Positions 31,002-40,495 are shown, counted from the stretch's first letter. The stretch is DNA of 40,663 nt from Microcaldota archaeon (GCA_021801905.1 JAKABJ010000003.1:1-40663); one strand, 5' to 3'. Numbers and translations: made by a program. The notes: generated from the sequence alone by a model not told the origin.

Positions 31002-31991
31002 ATGGCTGATGTAATAAGAGTAGAAAACTTGGTCAAGAGATTCGGAGACTTTACCGCAGTTAACGGAATCAACATAAGTGTCAAAGAGGGGGAGATATTC
31101 GGGCTTTTAGGGCCGAATGGAGCTGGAAAAACAACAACAATAAACATGCTCCTCACCCTCCTTACTCCCACTTCTGGTAAGATCATAGTCGCAGGAATGG
31201 ACCTTGCAAAAGAGCACGCAAAAGCAAAAAGGCTTATGGGGCTAATGACACAGGAAACTGTTGTCGAAGCCGATTTGACAGCAAGGGAAAACCTTGATAT
31301 CTTTGCAAGGCTTTATCACATACCTCCGGCAAAAGCGAAAAAAAAGATAGAGGAGGCATTGGAAGAGGCTGACCTTGTGAAATTTGCTGATGCAAAATCT
31401 GGCACTCTTTCAGGAGGAATGCAGAGAAGGCTCGGCCTTGTAAAAGCGATGCTTCAGGAGCCTAAAATACTTGTCCTGGACGAGCCCACAACCGGCTTGG
31501 ACGTGCAGAACAGGTCTTCCATGTGGGCAAGGATAAAGCAGCTTAACTCTAACGGAACTACGATAATACTTACAACTCAGTATCTTGAGGAGGCAGACCA
31601 GTTGTGCGACAGGCTCGCGATAATAGACCATGGAAAAGTAATCGCGCTAGGCACTCCTTCAGAAATAAAAAGGATAGTAGGAAAAGGAAGGATACTTGAA
31701 ATTATAACAGGGCAGAACGAGACGCAAAAGGTTGCAATGCTGCTTAAATCCAAATTCGGCCTAGCCCCTGAAATAAAAGGAGACAGGGTTACTGCAGTGC
31801 TTGAAAACGGCAAAGAGGCGGACTTTACAAAAATATCTGCCAATATAGATAAGGAGAAGTTAACCGTAATCTCTATAGGAATGCACCTTCCAACACTTGA
31901 TGATGTTTTCATAAAGCTAACAGGCGCAGGTCTGCGCGACAGTTCTGGAGACATGAAGGGGGGCAGGGGATCGCTGGGTGTTCATAGATGA
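31002..31991 (+). CDS. ABC transporter ATP-binding protein (DrrA-like)
   Basis: A 329-residue ATPase: Walker A GPNGAGKTTT (about 36-45), signature LSGGMQRRL, Walker B ILVLDEPTTGLDVQNR and H-loop LTTQYLEEADQLCD, where the switch His is replaced by Gln (TTQ for TTH). That substitution is known in DrrA-type exporters. The C-terminal domain after about 225 is family-typical. It overlaps the permease start by 4 nt (ATGA). It powers the permease encoded next. Confidence 0.94.
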   Translation: MADVIRVENLVKRFGDFTAVNGINISVKEGEIFGLLGPNGAGKTTTINMLLTLLTPTSGKIIVAGMDLAKEHAKAKRLMGLMTQETVVEADLTARENLDIFARLYHIPPAKAKKKIEEALEEADLVKFADAKSGTLSGGMQRRLGLVKAMLQEPKILVLDEPTTGLDVQNRSSMWARIKQLNSNGTTIILTTQYLEEADQLCDRLAIIDHGKVIALGTPSEIKRIVGKGRILEIITGQNETQKVAMLLKSKFGLAPEIKGDRVTAVLENGKEADFTKISANIDKEKLTVISIGMHLPTLDDVFIKLTGAGLRDSSGDMKGGRGSLGVHR

Positions 31992-33118
31992 GTTTAATAG
32001 AAGATTCATTGACAATCTGCATGAGAGAGATCCTTATATTCAAGGCCAACCTCCGCACAAACTTTTTAAGGACCGCAATCTTTCCATTAGTCATACTCAT
32101 CTTCTTCAGCTTCCTTGGAGCTTCCATAAACAACATACCCGTTGCTGTTGTAAACTACGCAAATAATCAGCAGGCGCAAGAGTTTATAGCATCCCTCAGC
32201 TCCCAAAATATAATAAACGCCTATACATACTCAAGCCAGGCCCAAGCCCTAAGCGCCCTTTCAGCAGGGCATGTCAATTTTGTGCTCGTCATAATGCCAA
32301 ACTTTCCAAATTCCGGCACAAGCCCTACAGTGCAGGTCTATTATGATAATGTCCAATACAGCGTTACAGCGTCAATCCTGCCTGTGATCCAGCAGGATGC
32401 CATAAGGTTTACTAATCCCGGAAACTTCCAGGCGCAAGAATACCTGCCTTCTTCAGCATCCGGAGCAGCAACCCCTTACGTGTCTACTCCAGTTACCGGA
32501 GCAAACGGGAACTATGAAGACTTCCTTTTTTCAGGAGTAATCGGGATGATAATAGTTTTCGGGGCAATATTCAGCGGCGGAATTGCAATAATAACCGATA
32601 GGCTTGGCGGGAACATAAAGTCATTTTTGATAACTCCTATAAACAAATCTGCGATACTCCTCGGAAGGGTGATCTCGGGTGCGATTCAATCTGTATTCTC
32701 AGTAATAGTCGTTGTGATTATAGGGCTTATTCTCGGCTCTACAATAGCTATGGGATTAATCGGAATATTCTGGATAGTTATATTGGGAATGCTGCTTGCG
32801 ATATGCATGACCTCTATAGCTGCGATAGTTGCCTCAAGGATGAAGAATCTGCAAGCTTATACAATCTTCGGGCAAGCGATAGGTCTGCCTCTATGGTTTA
32901 TATCAGGAGGAATATTCCCCATAACTAGCTTCCCGCCAATATTGCAGGCAATTAGCGTGTTTGATCCCATGACATACGCGTTAAACGGATTCCGCTATGT
33001 GGTCCTGCAGGGCATCTATCCTGCAGCAAGCATAATTACAGATGTAAGCGTACTGGGCATCTTCTGCATAGTTACCACATTGATAAGCATACTGCTATTC
33101 AAAAGCACAATAGATTAA
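31988..33118 (+). CDS. ABC-2 type permease (DrrB-like)
   Basis: A 376-residue protein. One N-terminal helix (about 25-47) is followed by a large extracellular domain (about 48-175), then five helices. The ending IFPITSFPPILQAISVFDPMTYALNGFRYVVLQG is the ABC2 family signature. It exports an unknown substrate. The extracellular domain between helices 1 and 2 is larger than in plain DrrB and resembles YhgE/ABC-2 lipid or peptide exporters. It is coupled to the ATPase gene and followed 19 nt later by the surface protein. Confidence 0.92.
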   Translation: MSLIEDSLTICMREILIFKANLRTNFLRTAIFPLVILIFFSFLGASINNIPVAVVNYANNQQAQEFIASLSSQNIINAYTYSSQAQALSALSAGHVNFVLVIMPNFPNSGTSPTVQVYYDNVQYSVTASILPVIQQDAIRFTNPGNFQAQEYLPSSASGAATPYVSTPVTGANGNYEDFLFSGVIGMIIVFGAIFSGGIAIITDRLGGNIKSFLITPINKSAILLGRVISGAIQSVFSVIVVVIIGLILGSTIAMGLIGIFWIVILGMLLAICMTSIAAIVASRMKNLQAYTIFGQAIGLPLWFISGGIFPITSFPPILQAISVFDPMTYALNGFRYVVLQGIYPAASIITDVSVLGIFCIVTTLISILLFKSTID

Positions 33119-33137
33119 GATAAAAATAGGTGAAATA

Positions 33138-34757
33138 ATGAAAGAAAACAAAAAATTGCTTGGATTGGCAATCATGGCGTCCCTGCTGTTTGCAGCAGGA
33201 ATTTTTCAGGCGCAGAGCATATCTGGCGCAAGCGATGCAACCTCTGCACTCTCCCTGATGAATTTAAAGGTCTCCCCTGCTCCTGTAGTTGCAGGAGACA
33301 ACATCACGGTCTCGTTCCAGCTCTTTAACTCATACAGCCAATCCTTAAGCCAAGTAAACCTCCAGCTTCAGGCAGAGAATCCAATAATAAACATATCCCC
33401 TAGCTACAGCTATTTGATAAATAACATAGGAACCGGGGAATACGGAGGTCTAAGCTATGATTATTTTACCTACAAGTTAAAGGTTCCATCAACGCTACAG
33501 TCGGGCGAGTATACTTTGGACGTAGTAGCCCAGTACCAGACTAGCGATGGCACTGGGAGCGGAACAGAGATAGCTGCGCAGTCTGTAATACCAATAAACA
33601 TATACGTATATGGAAAACCGCAGATATCGCTTAACATACTTCCATCATCGCAGATAATACCTGGGAAGGATTTTACAGCAGAGCTAACTGCAGTAAACTC
33701 AGGAACAGGCACAGCAAGGAATCTTACAATCCAGATACTTAACGGCACGTCATTCGCCCCAGATGGCCCAAGCGAATTCTCCATGGGTATATTGGCTCCT
33801 GGCGCATCAGCAAGCTCTACAGCATCGATATTCACATACAGGAACATAAGCGCAGGAGAGAATTTCCTTAATGCCAAGGTAACATATCTTACAGGAACAG
33901 GCAACACTGTAATCACCAGTGCTAATGTGCCTATAAACATACTTGTAAACGCACCGCAGATAGTGGCAAGCGTTGCAGGAGCAAACCCCCCGCAGCTGCT
34001 TCCAGGAGGCAATCAGACAGTAAGCGTTCTTATTCAAAACATAGGGACCGGCCTTGCTGAAAACCTGAGCATTAACTTTATCAACGGGAATTATGTGAGT
34101 GCGAGTGGAGCCGCATCCTACTTCTTCATAGGCACCCTGCCTGCAGGAGGGGAGGCCACAGAAGAGGTTTTCATAAGCGCAAACCGCAGTGCAAACCAAT
34201 CTACATACTCTCTGCCTGCAATTGCATCATACCAATACGAAAATTATAATGGAACCATAACCAAGAAAATATACGTGCCAATAAAGGTCCAGAACAGCGC
34301 TGTTTTCAATGTGACCTCTGTGAGCAGCCCTGTGCAACTTGGGGTAAATTACAAACCTGTTACTTTCAATGTCAAAAACATAGGGAACGAGGAAGCCACA
34401 AGCGTGACATTCAGCCTGCAGACCGTGTACCCTATAACCCCAACAACTCCAGACGCATATGTGCAGTCCCTTGCTCCGGGCCAGTCTGCAAACGTTACAT
34501 TCTATGTAAACGTGGACTCTAGCGGGAGCGGAGGTGAATATCCAGTTACCTTATACGAGCAGTGGAGACAGCCTGACGGCGCAACAAACCAGCAGTATTA
34601 TGGCTCAAACAACTATTTCATAAGCGTTTCTGGCGGAGGCGGAGGAGGAATATATGAAATCATCGCAGCAGCTGTTGTAATAATTGTGGCTGGGGCATTC
34701 GTCTACAAGAAAAGGATAAAGCCAAGAATGGAAGGAAAGAAGGCAAGAAAGGCATAA
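33138..34757 (+). CDS. CARDB-type repeat surface protein, signal peptide and C-terminal anchor
   Basis: A 539-residue secreted protein. The signal peptide is LLGLAIMASLLFAAGIF (about 7-23). About four beta-sandwich repeats of CARDB/COG1361 S-layer-like type follow (LKVSPAPVVAGDNITVSFQLFN; PQISLNILPSSQIIPGKDF; PQLLPGGNQTVSVLIQNIGTG; LGVNYKPVTFNVKNIGNEEAT). After a Gly-rich hinge comes one membrane helix (IIAAAVVIIVAGAFVY) and a Lys/Arg-rich cytoplasmic tail. It would stand outside next to the exporter, perhaps capturing or presenting the exported molecule. The ribosome site AGGTGAAATAATG is strong. Confidence 0.87.
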   Translation: MKENKKLLGLAIMASLLFAAGIFQAQSISGASDATSALSLMNLKVSPAPVVAGDNITVSFQLFNSYSQSLSQVNLQLQAENPIINISPSYSYLINNIGTGEYGGLSYDYFTYKLKVPSTLQSGEYTLDVVAQYQTSDGTGSGTEIAAQSVIPINIYVYGKPQISLNILPSSQIIPGKDFTAELTAVNSGTGTARNLTIQILNGTSFAPDGPSEFSMGILAPGASASSTASIFTYRNISAGENFLNAKVTYLTGTGNTVITSANVPINILVNAPQIVASVAGANPPQLLPGGNQTVSVLIQNIGTGLAENLSINFINGNYVSASGAASYFFIGTLPAGGEATEEVFISANRSANQSTYSLPAIASYQYENYNGTITKKIYVPIKVQNSAVFNVTSVSSPVQLGVNYKPVTFNVKNIGNEEATSVTFSLQTVYPITPTTPDAYVQSLAPGQSANVTFYVNVDSSGSGGEYPVTLYEQWRQPDGATNQQYYGSNNYFISVSGGGGGGIYEIIAAAVVIIVAGAFVYKKRIKPRMEGKKARKA

Positions 34758-34787
34758 ATTCAATTGAGTAGAGAGATATGTGATAAA

Positions 34788-35660
34788 ATGGGACTGCTCT
34801 ACGAAAAGCTGATAGATGCAGCAATGCGCAGGTATGGCGTGCCCCAGTGGATAAAGCCCTACATATACAAATACGCAAAAAACAGCAATGTGGCTACGAT
34901 AAAACAGGCAATAGGGTTTATAAACGTAAGAAGGAGAAAGGGAGAGCTTACAAAGAAGCATGTCATACTTCCAAACGGTACAAAGTTCGATATAGACGCG
35001 GTTCTGCACATGCTCAATCAGTTCTACTATGGCATAAGCAGCACAGGCGAGATAGCAAGAAAATGGTCTGCAGACGCTTCAACTACCCTGATCCCAGAGC
35101 TTGCATCGCAATTCAGGGAAATAGCGAGTGCAAGGCAGAAACACGCGAAAGCGTTAAGGAATATGATTGAAGGCCTTGGGGGAAAAATATGCGCGCCAAC
35201 TGCACAGATAAAAAAAGTTTTTGACAGGGTGGATCTTATAGAAGAGCCAATAAAGAGGGCCCTTGCTCTAGAAATAATAATCAGGGACGCGTATTCGAGG
35301 CCGTTTGGATTTATTTTTTACAAAGTTTTTTATCCTGTTTCTCCAGAGTTCATGAGGTCTTTGGGCAAAGTGTTCTCGATAAAATCTTCAAACGATGTAT
35401 GGATAGAGAGATTCATATCCGAGAGGTTAAGGCGCGGGGAGATCACTGCAGAAGAGATAATGGACCTGTCAACAGACCTTCTCCGGCTAATATACATATC
35501 AATAGAGTCGGAAATATATCTCGCAAAAAGGGCTGGGATCGAACCTGAGGCACAGCTTCTCCGTGACATCTCCATCGCATATCCTCTGCATACGATTCAG
35601 GGAATGGGCGTGGGTATAGACATAAACGAGGAAGTGAAAAAGATAGTAAATAAGAAATAA
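34788..35660 (+). CDS. unknown helical cytoplasmic protein
   Basis: A 290-residue protein of unrecognised family, mostly alpha-helical, with conserved-looking blocks VPQWIKPYIYKYAKN, VILPNGTKFDIDAVLHMLNQFYYG, EIIIRDAYSRPFGFIFYKVFYPVSPEFM and DLLRLIYISIESEIYLA. No signal peptide or obvious catalytic motif is seen. The start is chosen at ATG preceded by GTGATAAA; the track start 8 codons earlier is TTG. It is 30 nt after the surface protein and probably the last gene of the exporter operon, hence possibly needed for its substrate. Confidence 0.65.
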   Translation: MGLLYEKLIDAAMRRYGVPQWIKPYIYKYAKNSNVATIKQAIGFINVRRRKGELTKKHVILPNGTKFDIDAVLHMLNQFYYGISSTGEIARKWSADASTTLIPELASQFREIASARQKHAKALRNMIEGLGGKICAPTAQIKKVFDRVDLIEEPIKRALALEIIIRDAYSRPFGFIFYKVFYPVSPEFMRSLGKVFSIKSSNDVWIERFISERLRRGEITAEEIMDLSTDLLRLIYISIESEIYLAKRAGIEPEAQLLRDISIAYPLHTIQGMGVGIDINEEVKKIVNKK

Positions 35661-35752
35661 TGCAAATCTTTTTATAGTCAAGGCAGCAATAAGTATCAAG
35701 CAATTTAACTATAGATTCTATTCAGACCAATTAACAATAGCAAGGTGTAAAA

Positions 35753-36385
35753 ATGGCATCAGAGCAAAATCTCGGCATGGAAGAGGCGCAGGAAAGCAAT
35801 ACAGTATACATAGGCAAAAAGCCGCTTATGAATTATGTTCTTGCAGTGGTTACGCAGCTTAACATGAATAAAAGCCCTGTAGTGATAAAGGCAAGGGGGA
35901 AATCAATATCAAAAGCTGTTGACGTGGCTGATATAGTCAGGAAGAGATTCGTTACAAATGTGAAAGACCCTAGCGATAAGTTCATAGTGATTGGATCGGA
36001 AGAGTTGACCAACGAGGATGGTACAAAATCAAAAGTTAGCTTCATACAGATAAATGCAACAAATTCAGCAGCTCCGCAGCATTCAGATCCTGCAAATGCG
36101 AAGAGCGAGGATAGGACTATATACATAGGCAAAAAGCCTACCATGAATTATGTTCTTGCTGTTGTTACACAGATAAATTCAGGTCTCTCAAATGTGATAA
36201 TAAAGGCAAGGGGCAATGCAATATCAAAAGCTGTTGACGTAATTGAAATAGCAAGGAGCAGGTTTATACCAGGGCTTAAGGACCCCAGCGGCGATACTAT
36301 CCAGATAAAATCCGAGGAAGTTGCAAACGAGGACGGAACCAAATCGAAAGTAAGCTCTGTGAGGATACAGATATCCAAAGCCTGA
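35753..36385 (+). CDS. tandem Alba domain protein
   Basis: A 210-residue protein made of two Alba domains in one chain. The first (about 17-101) starts TVYIGKKPLMNYVLAVVTQ, with VVIKARGKSISKAVDVADIV. The second (about 121-208) starts TIYIGKKPTMNYVLAVVTQ, with VIIKARGNAISKAVDVIEIA. The loop GTKSKVS occurs in both. A 20-residue linker joins them. Alba is a DNA/RNA-binding chromatin protein of about 90 residues that acts as a dimer; here the dimer is covalent. The acetylatable lysine region (GKKP) is kept in both halves. AAGGTGTAAAAATG is the ribosome site. Confidence 0.93.
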   Translation: MASEQNLGMEEAQESNTVYIGKKPLMNYVLAVVTQLNMNKSPVVIKARGKSISKAVDVADIVRKRFVTNVKDPSDKFIVIGSEELTNEDGTKSKVSFIQINATNSAAPQHSDPANAKSEDRTIYIGKKPTMNYVLAVVTQINSGLSNVIIKARGNAISKAVDVIEIARSRFIPGLKDPSGDTIQIKSEEVANEDGTKSKVSSVRIQISKA

Positions 36386-36443
36386 CTTAGGATAGCTATA
36401 TATTTATTATCTGCCTCTAGATATCTGCCCGGTGTTAATTGTG

Positions 36444-37730
36444 ATGCGCACTCATTATGTCTCTGAGATAGGCCCGGAATTGGCTGGCAGAGAAGTCGTG
36501 CTTGCCGGATGGGTTCATGAGGTGCGCGAAACCAGCAAGATAACCTTCCTTATCTTGAGGGATATAACCGGAACCATACAGATAATAGGCAAAGAGGGAG
36601 AAGTTGGCCCTTCGATAATAAAAGCCCTTTCGCTTCCTAAAGAGAGTGTAATTATTATAAAAGGAAAGGTAAAAGCCAGCAAGGAAGCAAAGAAAGGGGT
36701 TGAGATAATTCCTGATGAGATATCCAATCTCAATCCATTGTCTTCCAGCATTCCATTTGAAGTAACTGGGAAAGTGCCAGCCGAAATCGACGTGAGGCTG
36801 AACAACAGGCATATAGACATGCGTAGAAAAGAGACGCTTGCAATCTTCAAGATAGAATCTACGGTCCTGAATGCATTTGCATCTTTTTTCTCTAAAAAAG
36901 GATTTATGCAGATAAGGACGCCATCAATAATATCTGAGGCGAGCGAAGGGGGCGCTGACCTGTTCTCGGTAAAATACTTTGAGCGCGAAGCATACCTTGC
37001 GCAGTCCCCGCAGCTCTACAAGCAGCTTGCCATAATCGGCGGCTTCGACAGAGTCTTCATGATAACCCCGGTATTCAGGGCTGAGAAATCCAATACAGTA
37101 TACCATACAACAGAGTGCACCCAGATGGATATAGAGATGGGATTTGCAGATCACAACGATGCAATTAAGCATCTTTCATCATGTTTTACCGCAGTTCTCA
37201 AAGAGGTAAAGAAAAGGAATAAGGGAGAGCTGGAAGTACTCGGCCTTGAGCTTGAAGTGCCAAAAGTTAAAACTGTAACTTATTCTAATGTAATCAAAAG
37301 GCTGAAGGAAAAAGGGCATCTCATCGCACATGGGGATGATTTCTCAAAAGAGCATGAAAAGGCGATACAGCAGGAGTTTGGCAACGCAGTAATAATAAAA
37401 GATTATCCTACTCAGGTCAGGGCGTTTTACTCTATGCCTAAGGAGAAAGATCCGAAGCTATGCAATAGCTTTGACCTTATATACAATGGATTTGAAATAT
37501 CGAGCGGCGCCCAGAGAATACACAAAGCAGACCTTCTTGCAGATGCGATTAAAAATAAAGGGCTGGATCCCTCAAAATTTGAGTTCTATATAAATGCATT
37601 TAGGACAGGTGCGCCTCCACACGCTGGATGGAGCATAGGCCTGGAGAGGTTTGTGATGTGCATTACCAAGTCCACAAATATACGCGAGGCATCTCTTTTC
37701 CCAAGAGACAGAAAACGCCTTACACCATAA
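36444..37730 (+). CDS. aspS: aspartyl-tRNA synthetase
   Basis: A 428-residue class IIb synthetase. An N-terminal OB-fold binds the anticodon (VVLAGWVHEVRETSKITFLILRD). The catalytic core has motif 2 FRAEKSNTVYHTTECTQMDIEM and motif 3 GAPPHAGWSIGLERFVM, and ends with the AspRS hallmark FPRDRKRLTP. Archaeal enzymes may also charge tRNA-Asn; this cannot be decided here. The start is the ATG after GGTGTTAATTGTG; the track begins at an upstream GTG. A TATA-like TATATATTTATT lies at about 36395. It is followed 7 nt later by the DHH gene. Confidence 0.95.
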   Translation: MRTHYVSEIGPELAGREVVLAGWVHEVRETSKITFLILRDITGTIQIIGKEGEVGPSIIKALSLPKESVIIIKGKVKASKEAKKGVEIIPDEISNLNPLSSSIPFEVTGKVPAEIDVRLNNRHIDMRRKETLAIFKIESTVLNAFASFFSKKGFMQIRTPSIISEASEGGADLFSVKYFEREAYLAQSPQLYKQLAIIGGFDRVFMITPVFRAEKSNTVYHTTECTQMDIEMGFADHNDAIKHLSSCFTAVLKEVKKRNKGELEVLGLELEVPKVKTVTYSNVIKRLKEKGHLIAHGDDFSKEHEKAIQQEFGNAVIIKDYPTQVRAFYSMPKEKDPKLCNSFDLIYNGFEISSGAQRIHKADLLADAIKNKGLDPSKFEFYINAFRTGAPPHAGWSIGLERFVMCITKSTNIREASLFPRDRKRLTP

Positions 37731-37737
37731 GGATAAT

Positions 37738-38721
37738 ATGGCAATATACAGCATAACGCACATAAAAGACATAGATGGAATGGCAAGCTCTGCCCTTCTG
37801 ATGAAAAATTTCGGCATCAAGCCGAACAATATTTTTTTCTTCGATTATTCAGATCAGATATTCTCTGAGATGAAAAAAGAGATTATTTCAAGAAAACCAA
37901 AAAAATCCCTTTTCATATTTTCTGATGTAGGGATGAATTTATCGCTAGTTAAAAAATCCGAAAAGCTGGCCGCCTTTTTGAAAAGAAATGGCAACTCAAT
38001 AATGTGGCTAGACCATCACGTCTGGAATGACGATTATATAACCACATTATCTAAATATGCTAGCCTGATGATAGTTGGCGAAAACAAATATTGCTGCGGC
38101 ACCGACATCGTCTACAAGCTTTTATGCAATAAAGATCCAGAATCGAAAAGGCTTGTTGAGCTTACCCACGTATCAGACCTGCATCTCAAGCCTAAAAACA
38201 AAGCGCAGCTTAAGATGCTGGAGCGCTATGGGTTTGGCATAAAATACCTAAACATGCAAAAAGCAGAGATTAGGAATGCCAAGCTACGCAGGCTGATATG
38301 CCATCTTTCAAAAGGCGAAATAGACAACATTATGATAAGGAAATGCTGCACAACATACAAGAAAATATTAAAAAAGTCATTGAAGATCCTTGATGCTAGT
38401 GCACAGGTGATAGAAACAAAGAAAGCAAAAATCGCTCTCGGATTTGCTCCTGAGATTCAGAGCACACTTGCAGCTTATAGGCTAATCCATAAAAAAAGAG
38501 CAGATATTGGTGCATACATAAATACAAAAGAAGGATCAGGGGCTTTATCCTGCTCACTCAGGAGCATAGGCAAGACCAACTGCCTTTATATCTCAGAGAG
38601 GTTTGGAGGCGGAGGGCATCCGCATGCATGCGCATTTAAAATTCCAAAAAGATATGACATAAGCACTGAAAAAGGAAAGGCTGCATTTATAAAGAAATTT
38701 GCAGAGATTGCTGCAAGCTGA
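37738..38721 (+). CDS. DHH-family phosphoesterase
   Basis: A 327-residue protein of the DHH/DHHA1 superfamily. Motif I is HIKDIDGMASSALL, with a Lys where most members have Asp or Gly. Motif II is FSDVG, motif III LDHH, and the DHHA1 domain ends with RFGGGGHPHACAFKI. Members include RecJ-like nucleases and nucleotide phosphodiesterases; this size fits the archaeal group that works with replication (GAN-like) or hydrolyses oligonucleotides. It is co-transcribed with aspS and converges with aIF2-gamma, leaving 2 nt. Confidence 0.87.
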   Translation: MAIYSITHIKDIDGMASSALLMKNFGIKPNNIFFFDYSDQIFSEMKKEIISRKPKKSLFIFSDVGMNLSLVKKSEKLAAFLKRNGNSIMWLDHHVWNDDYITTLSKYASLMIVGENKYCCGTDIVYKLLCNKDPESKRLVELTHVSDLHLKPKNKAQLKMLERYGFGIKYLNMQKAEIRNAKLRRLICHLSKGEIDNIMIRKCCTTYKKILKKSLKILDASAQVIETKKAKIALGFAPEIQSTLAAYRLIHKKRADIGAYINTKEGSGALSCSLRSIGKTNCLYISERFGGGGHPHACAFKIPKRYDISTEKGKAAFIKKFAEIAAS

Positions 38722-38723
38722 AT

Positions 38724-39962
38724 CTATTCTATGAGGCCATAGCCAGCAAGGCGCCATCTTTTAGATGCGTTCCTGAGTACGGCTATCCTGACTCCTTTTT
38801 CCGCGCAGACAGGATTTTTAAGCTCTACCTCCAGGCTGCTTTTCTTTATGGCCTTTGCATAGCCTATTACCGTGGCGGTTCCTATGCCCATAAGCAGAAG
38901 TTCGTTCTCCTTTATTTTCTGAGAGGGTATGTCTTTCCTTTCAATGGGATAATATGTGACCTTTAGCTTGGCAGAGCTCTCTGGAAGCTTCCCAACGTGG
39001 CCAACAAGATTTCCCACAAGGCTGTCAGACTTAGTAAAAGCCGGGTCTATCTCTGTCGATATTCCTATAAGCCCTCCAGGCATCGCCTTTTCCATCATGT
39101 CATAGCCGTTGCTTATCCCTGTTATTACTGTGATGATATTCTTGTAGGACTGCTTCTTAGAGCCCGGTTCCTCAAAGTCTGCTCCGGGCCTGAGCTCAAT
39201 TCTGTCTCCAAGTTTCAGTATTCCTTTCTTCAAAGATCCGCCTATTACCCCTCCTGAAAAATTAGACAGCTTGCTGCCTGGCTTGTTTATGTCAAAAGAC
39301 CTTACAACATACATGATCGGATCTGCTTCAAGATCTCTTTCGGGTTTAGGAAGCTCTGTTATCATCTCAAGCAATACATCTACATTTACGCCCTGGTTAG
39401 TCATGACAGGTATTACCGGAGCATTCTCTATTGAGCTTCCCTTAACAAATTCTTTTATCTGCTTGTAATGCTTTATTGCGCCCTCCTTTCCTACAATATC
39501 CACTTTACTCTGGACTATTATCACGTTCTTTATCCCAAGCAGGTTTATTATCATAAGGTGCTCTCTTGTCTGCTGCATTGGGCAAGGCTCGTTTGCAGCT
39601 ATTACAAAAAGTATTGCATCTATAACGCTTGAGCCTGCTATTGCAGTTGCCATAAGGGTTTCGTGCCCCGGCGCATCGAGCAGAGATATTCTCATAAGAG
39701 GTATTGAGGCAGAGCCGCAGTTTTTGCATTTTTCTTCCGTAGTGTATGCTGCAGCCCCTTCGCATTTAGGGCACTTCCTTATTATGGCATCAGCATAGCC
39801 CAGTTTAATAGTCATATTCCTCTTAAGGCTTTCACTGTGCTTGTCAGTCCAGATGTGAGTTATGGCTCTTGTCAAAGAGGTCTTGCCGTGGTCTATATGG
39901 CCGAGCGTGCCTATGTTCATTATGCTTTGCTTTATATCAGTTGCTTCCAATTTACCACTCAT
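38724..39962 (-). CDS. eif2g: translation initiation factor aIF2 subunit gamma
   Basis: A 412-residue GTPase that carries Met-tRNAi to the small subunit. G1 is GHIDHGKT (21-28), the zinc knuckle is CPKC...CKNC (64-82) and G3 is DAPGHE (96-101). The G4 motif, normally NKxD, is SKVD (152-155), and the G5 region, normally S-A, reads VIPVMTNQGVN. Both guanine-recognition elements therefore deviate from the family. Beta-barrel domains 2 and 3 are complete. It overlaps eS6 by 4 nt, a common archaeal gene order. The alpha and beta subunits are not in the window. Confidence 0.95.
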   Translation of the reverse strand: MSGKLEATDIKQSIMNIGTLGHIDHGKTSLTRAITHIWTDKHSESLKRNMTIKLGYADAIIRKCPKCEGAAAYTTEEKCKNCGSASIPLMRISLLDAPGHETLMATAIAGSSVIDAILFVIAANEPCPMQQTREHLMIINLLGIKNVIIVQSKVDIVGKEGAIKHYKQIKEFVKGSSIENAPVIPVMTNQGVNVDVLLEMITELPKPERDLEADPIMYVVRSFDINKPGSKLSNFSGGVIGGSLKKGILKLGDRIELRPGADFEEPGSKKQSYKNIITVITGISNGYDMMEKAMPGGLIGISTEIDPAFTKSDSLVGNLVGHVGKLPESSAKLKVTYYPIERKDIPSQKIKENELLLMGIGTATVIGYAKAIKKSSLEVELKNPVCAEKGVRIAVLRNASKRWRLAGYGLIE

Positions 39963-40360
39963 GCGGCAGTCTCAGGGGCCTTTGAACCATCTGCGCCCTT
40001 AGGGAAGATTTCAGATGGGTCTTTTGAGCCATATTCAACTATCACAGTATTGAGCTGCTCCACATCTTGGTTTATCGTATTTCCCCTTATCATATTTCTG
40101 GTAAATATCCCTTTTGATTTTCCAGACCTGTTAGCGCGCTTAAAGATATGGGTCTTTATGCTCCCCTGTATGCTTTTATGAAGAGGGAATCCACTGTTGT
40201 CGCTTCCCCCAGTAATCTTTAATTTATAACCTGCCAATCCTACGATGCTTCCGTCAATAGTATCGCCTATCTTGTAATTAAGTACAAGCCCTACCTTGTC
40301 TTTCGGTAGGTCTACCTGCGCACTTCTTCCGCTCTTTGGGTCAGAATAAATTATCTTCAT
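39959..40360 (-). CDS. rps6e: 30S ribosomal protein S6e (eS6)
   Basis: A 133-residue eS6. It starts MKIIYSDPKSGRSAQVDL, with KIGDTIDGSIVGLAGYKLKITGGSDNSGFPLHKSI as the conserved core and the RGNTIN segment near the end of the fold. The last 20 residues form a loose Ala/Pro-rich tail. AAGGTAATTAAATG supports the start. It is co-translated with aIF2-gamma. Confidence 0.95.
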   Translation of the reverse strand: MKIIYSDPKSGRSAQVDLPKDKVGLVLNYKIGDTIDGSIVGLAGYKLKITGGSDNSGFPLHKSIQGSIKTHIFKRANRSGKSKGIFTRNMIRGNTINQDVEQLNTVIVEYGSKDPSEIFPKGADGSKAPETAA

Positions 40361-40495
40361 TTAATTACCTTGCAAAACAGGAAAAGTCCGTTTGCTCAGA
40401 TTTAGTTATGCGCTAAAGTAATAAAAAGGTTTTCTGAATGGCGTAATATGAGTTCGCACGGCAGGTTTCAATTTATTATTCAAATCCTGCGCTTT

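Noticed and set aside
33470-34012. 180-residue minus-strand ORF
   Set aside because: Opposite the CARDB surface protein; composition mirrors it and no start signals exist.
33138-34757. Repetitive DNA or CRISPR-like array in the CARDB gene
   Set aside because: Repeats are at protein-domain level only; there are no short identical DNA repeats with spacers here or elsewhere in the window.
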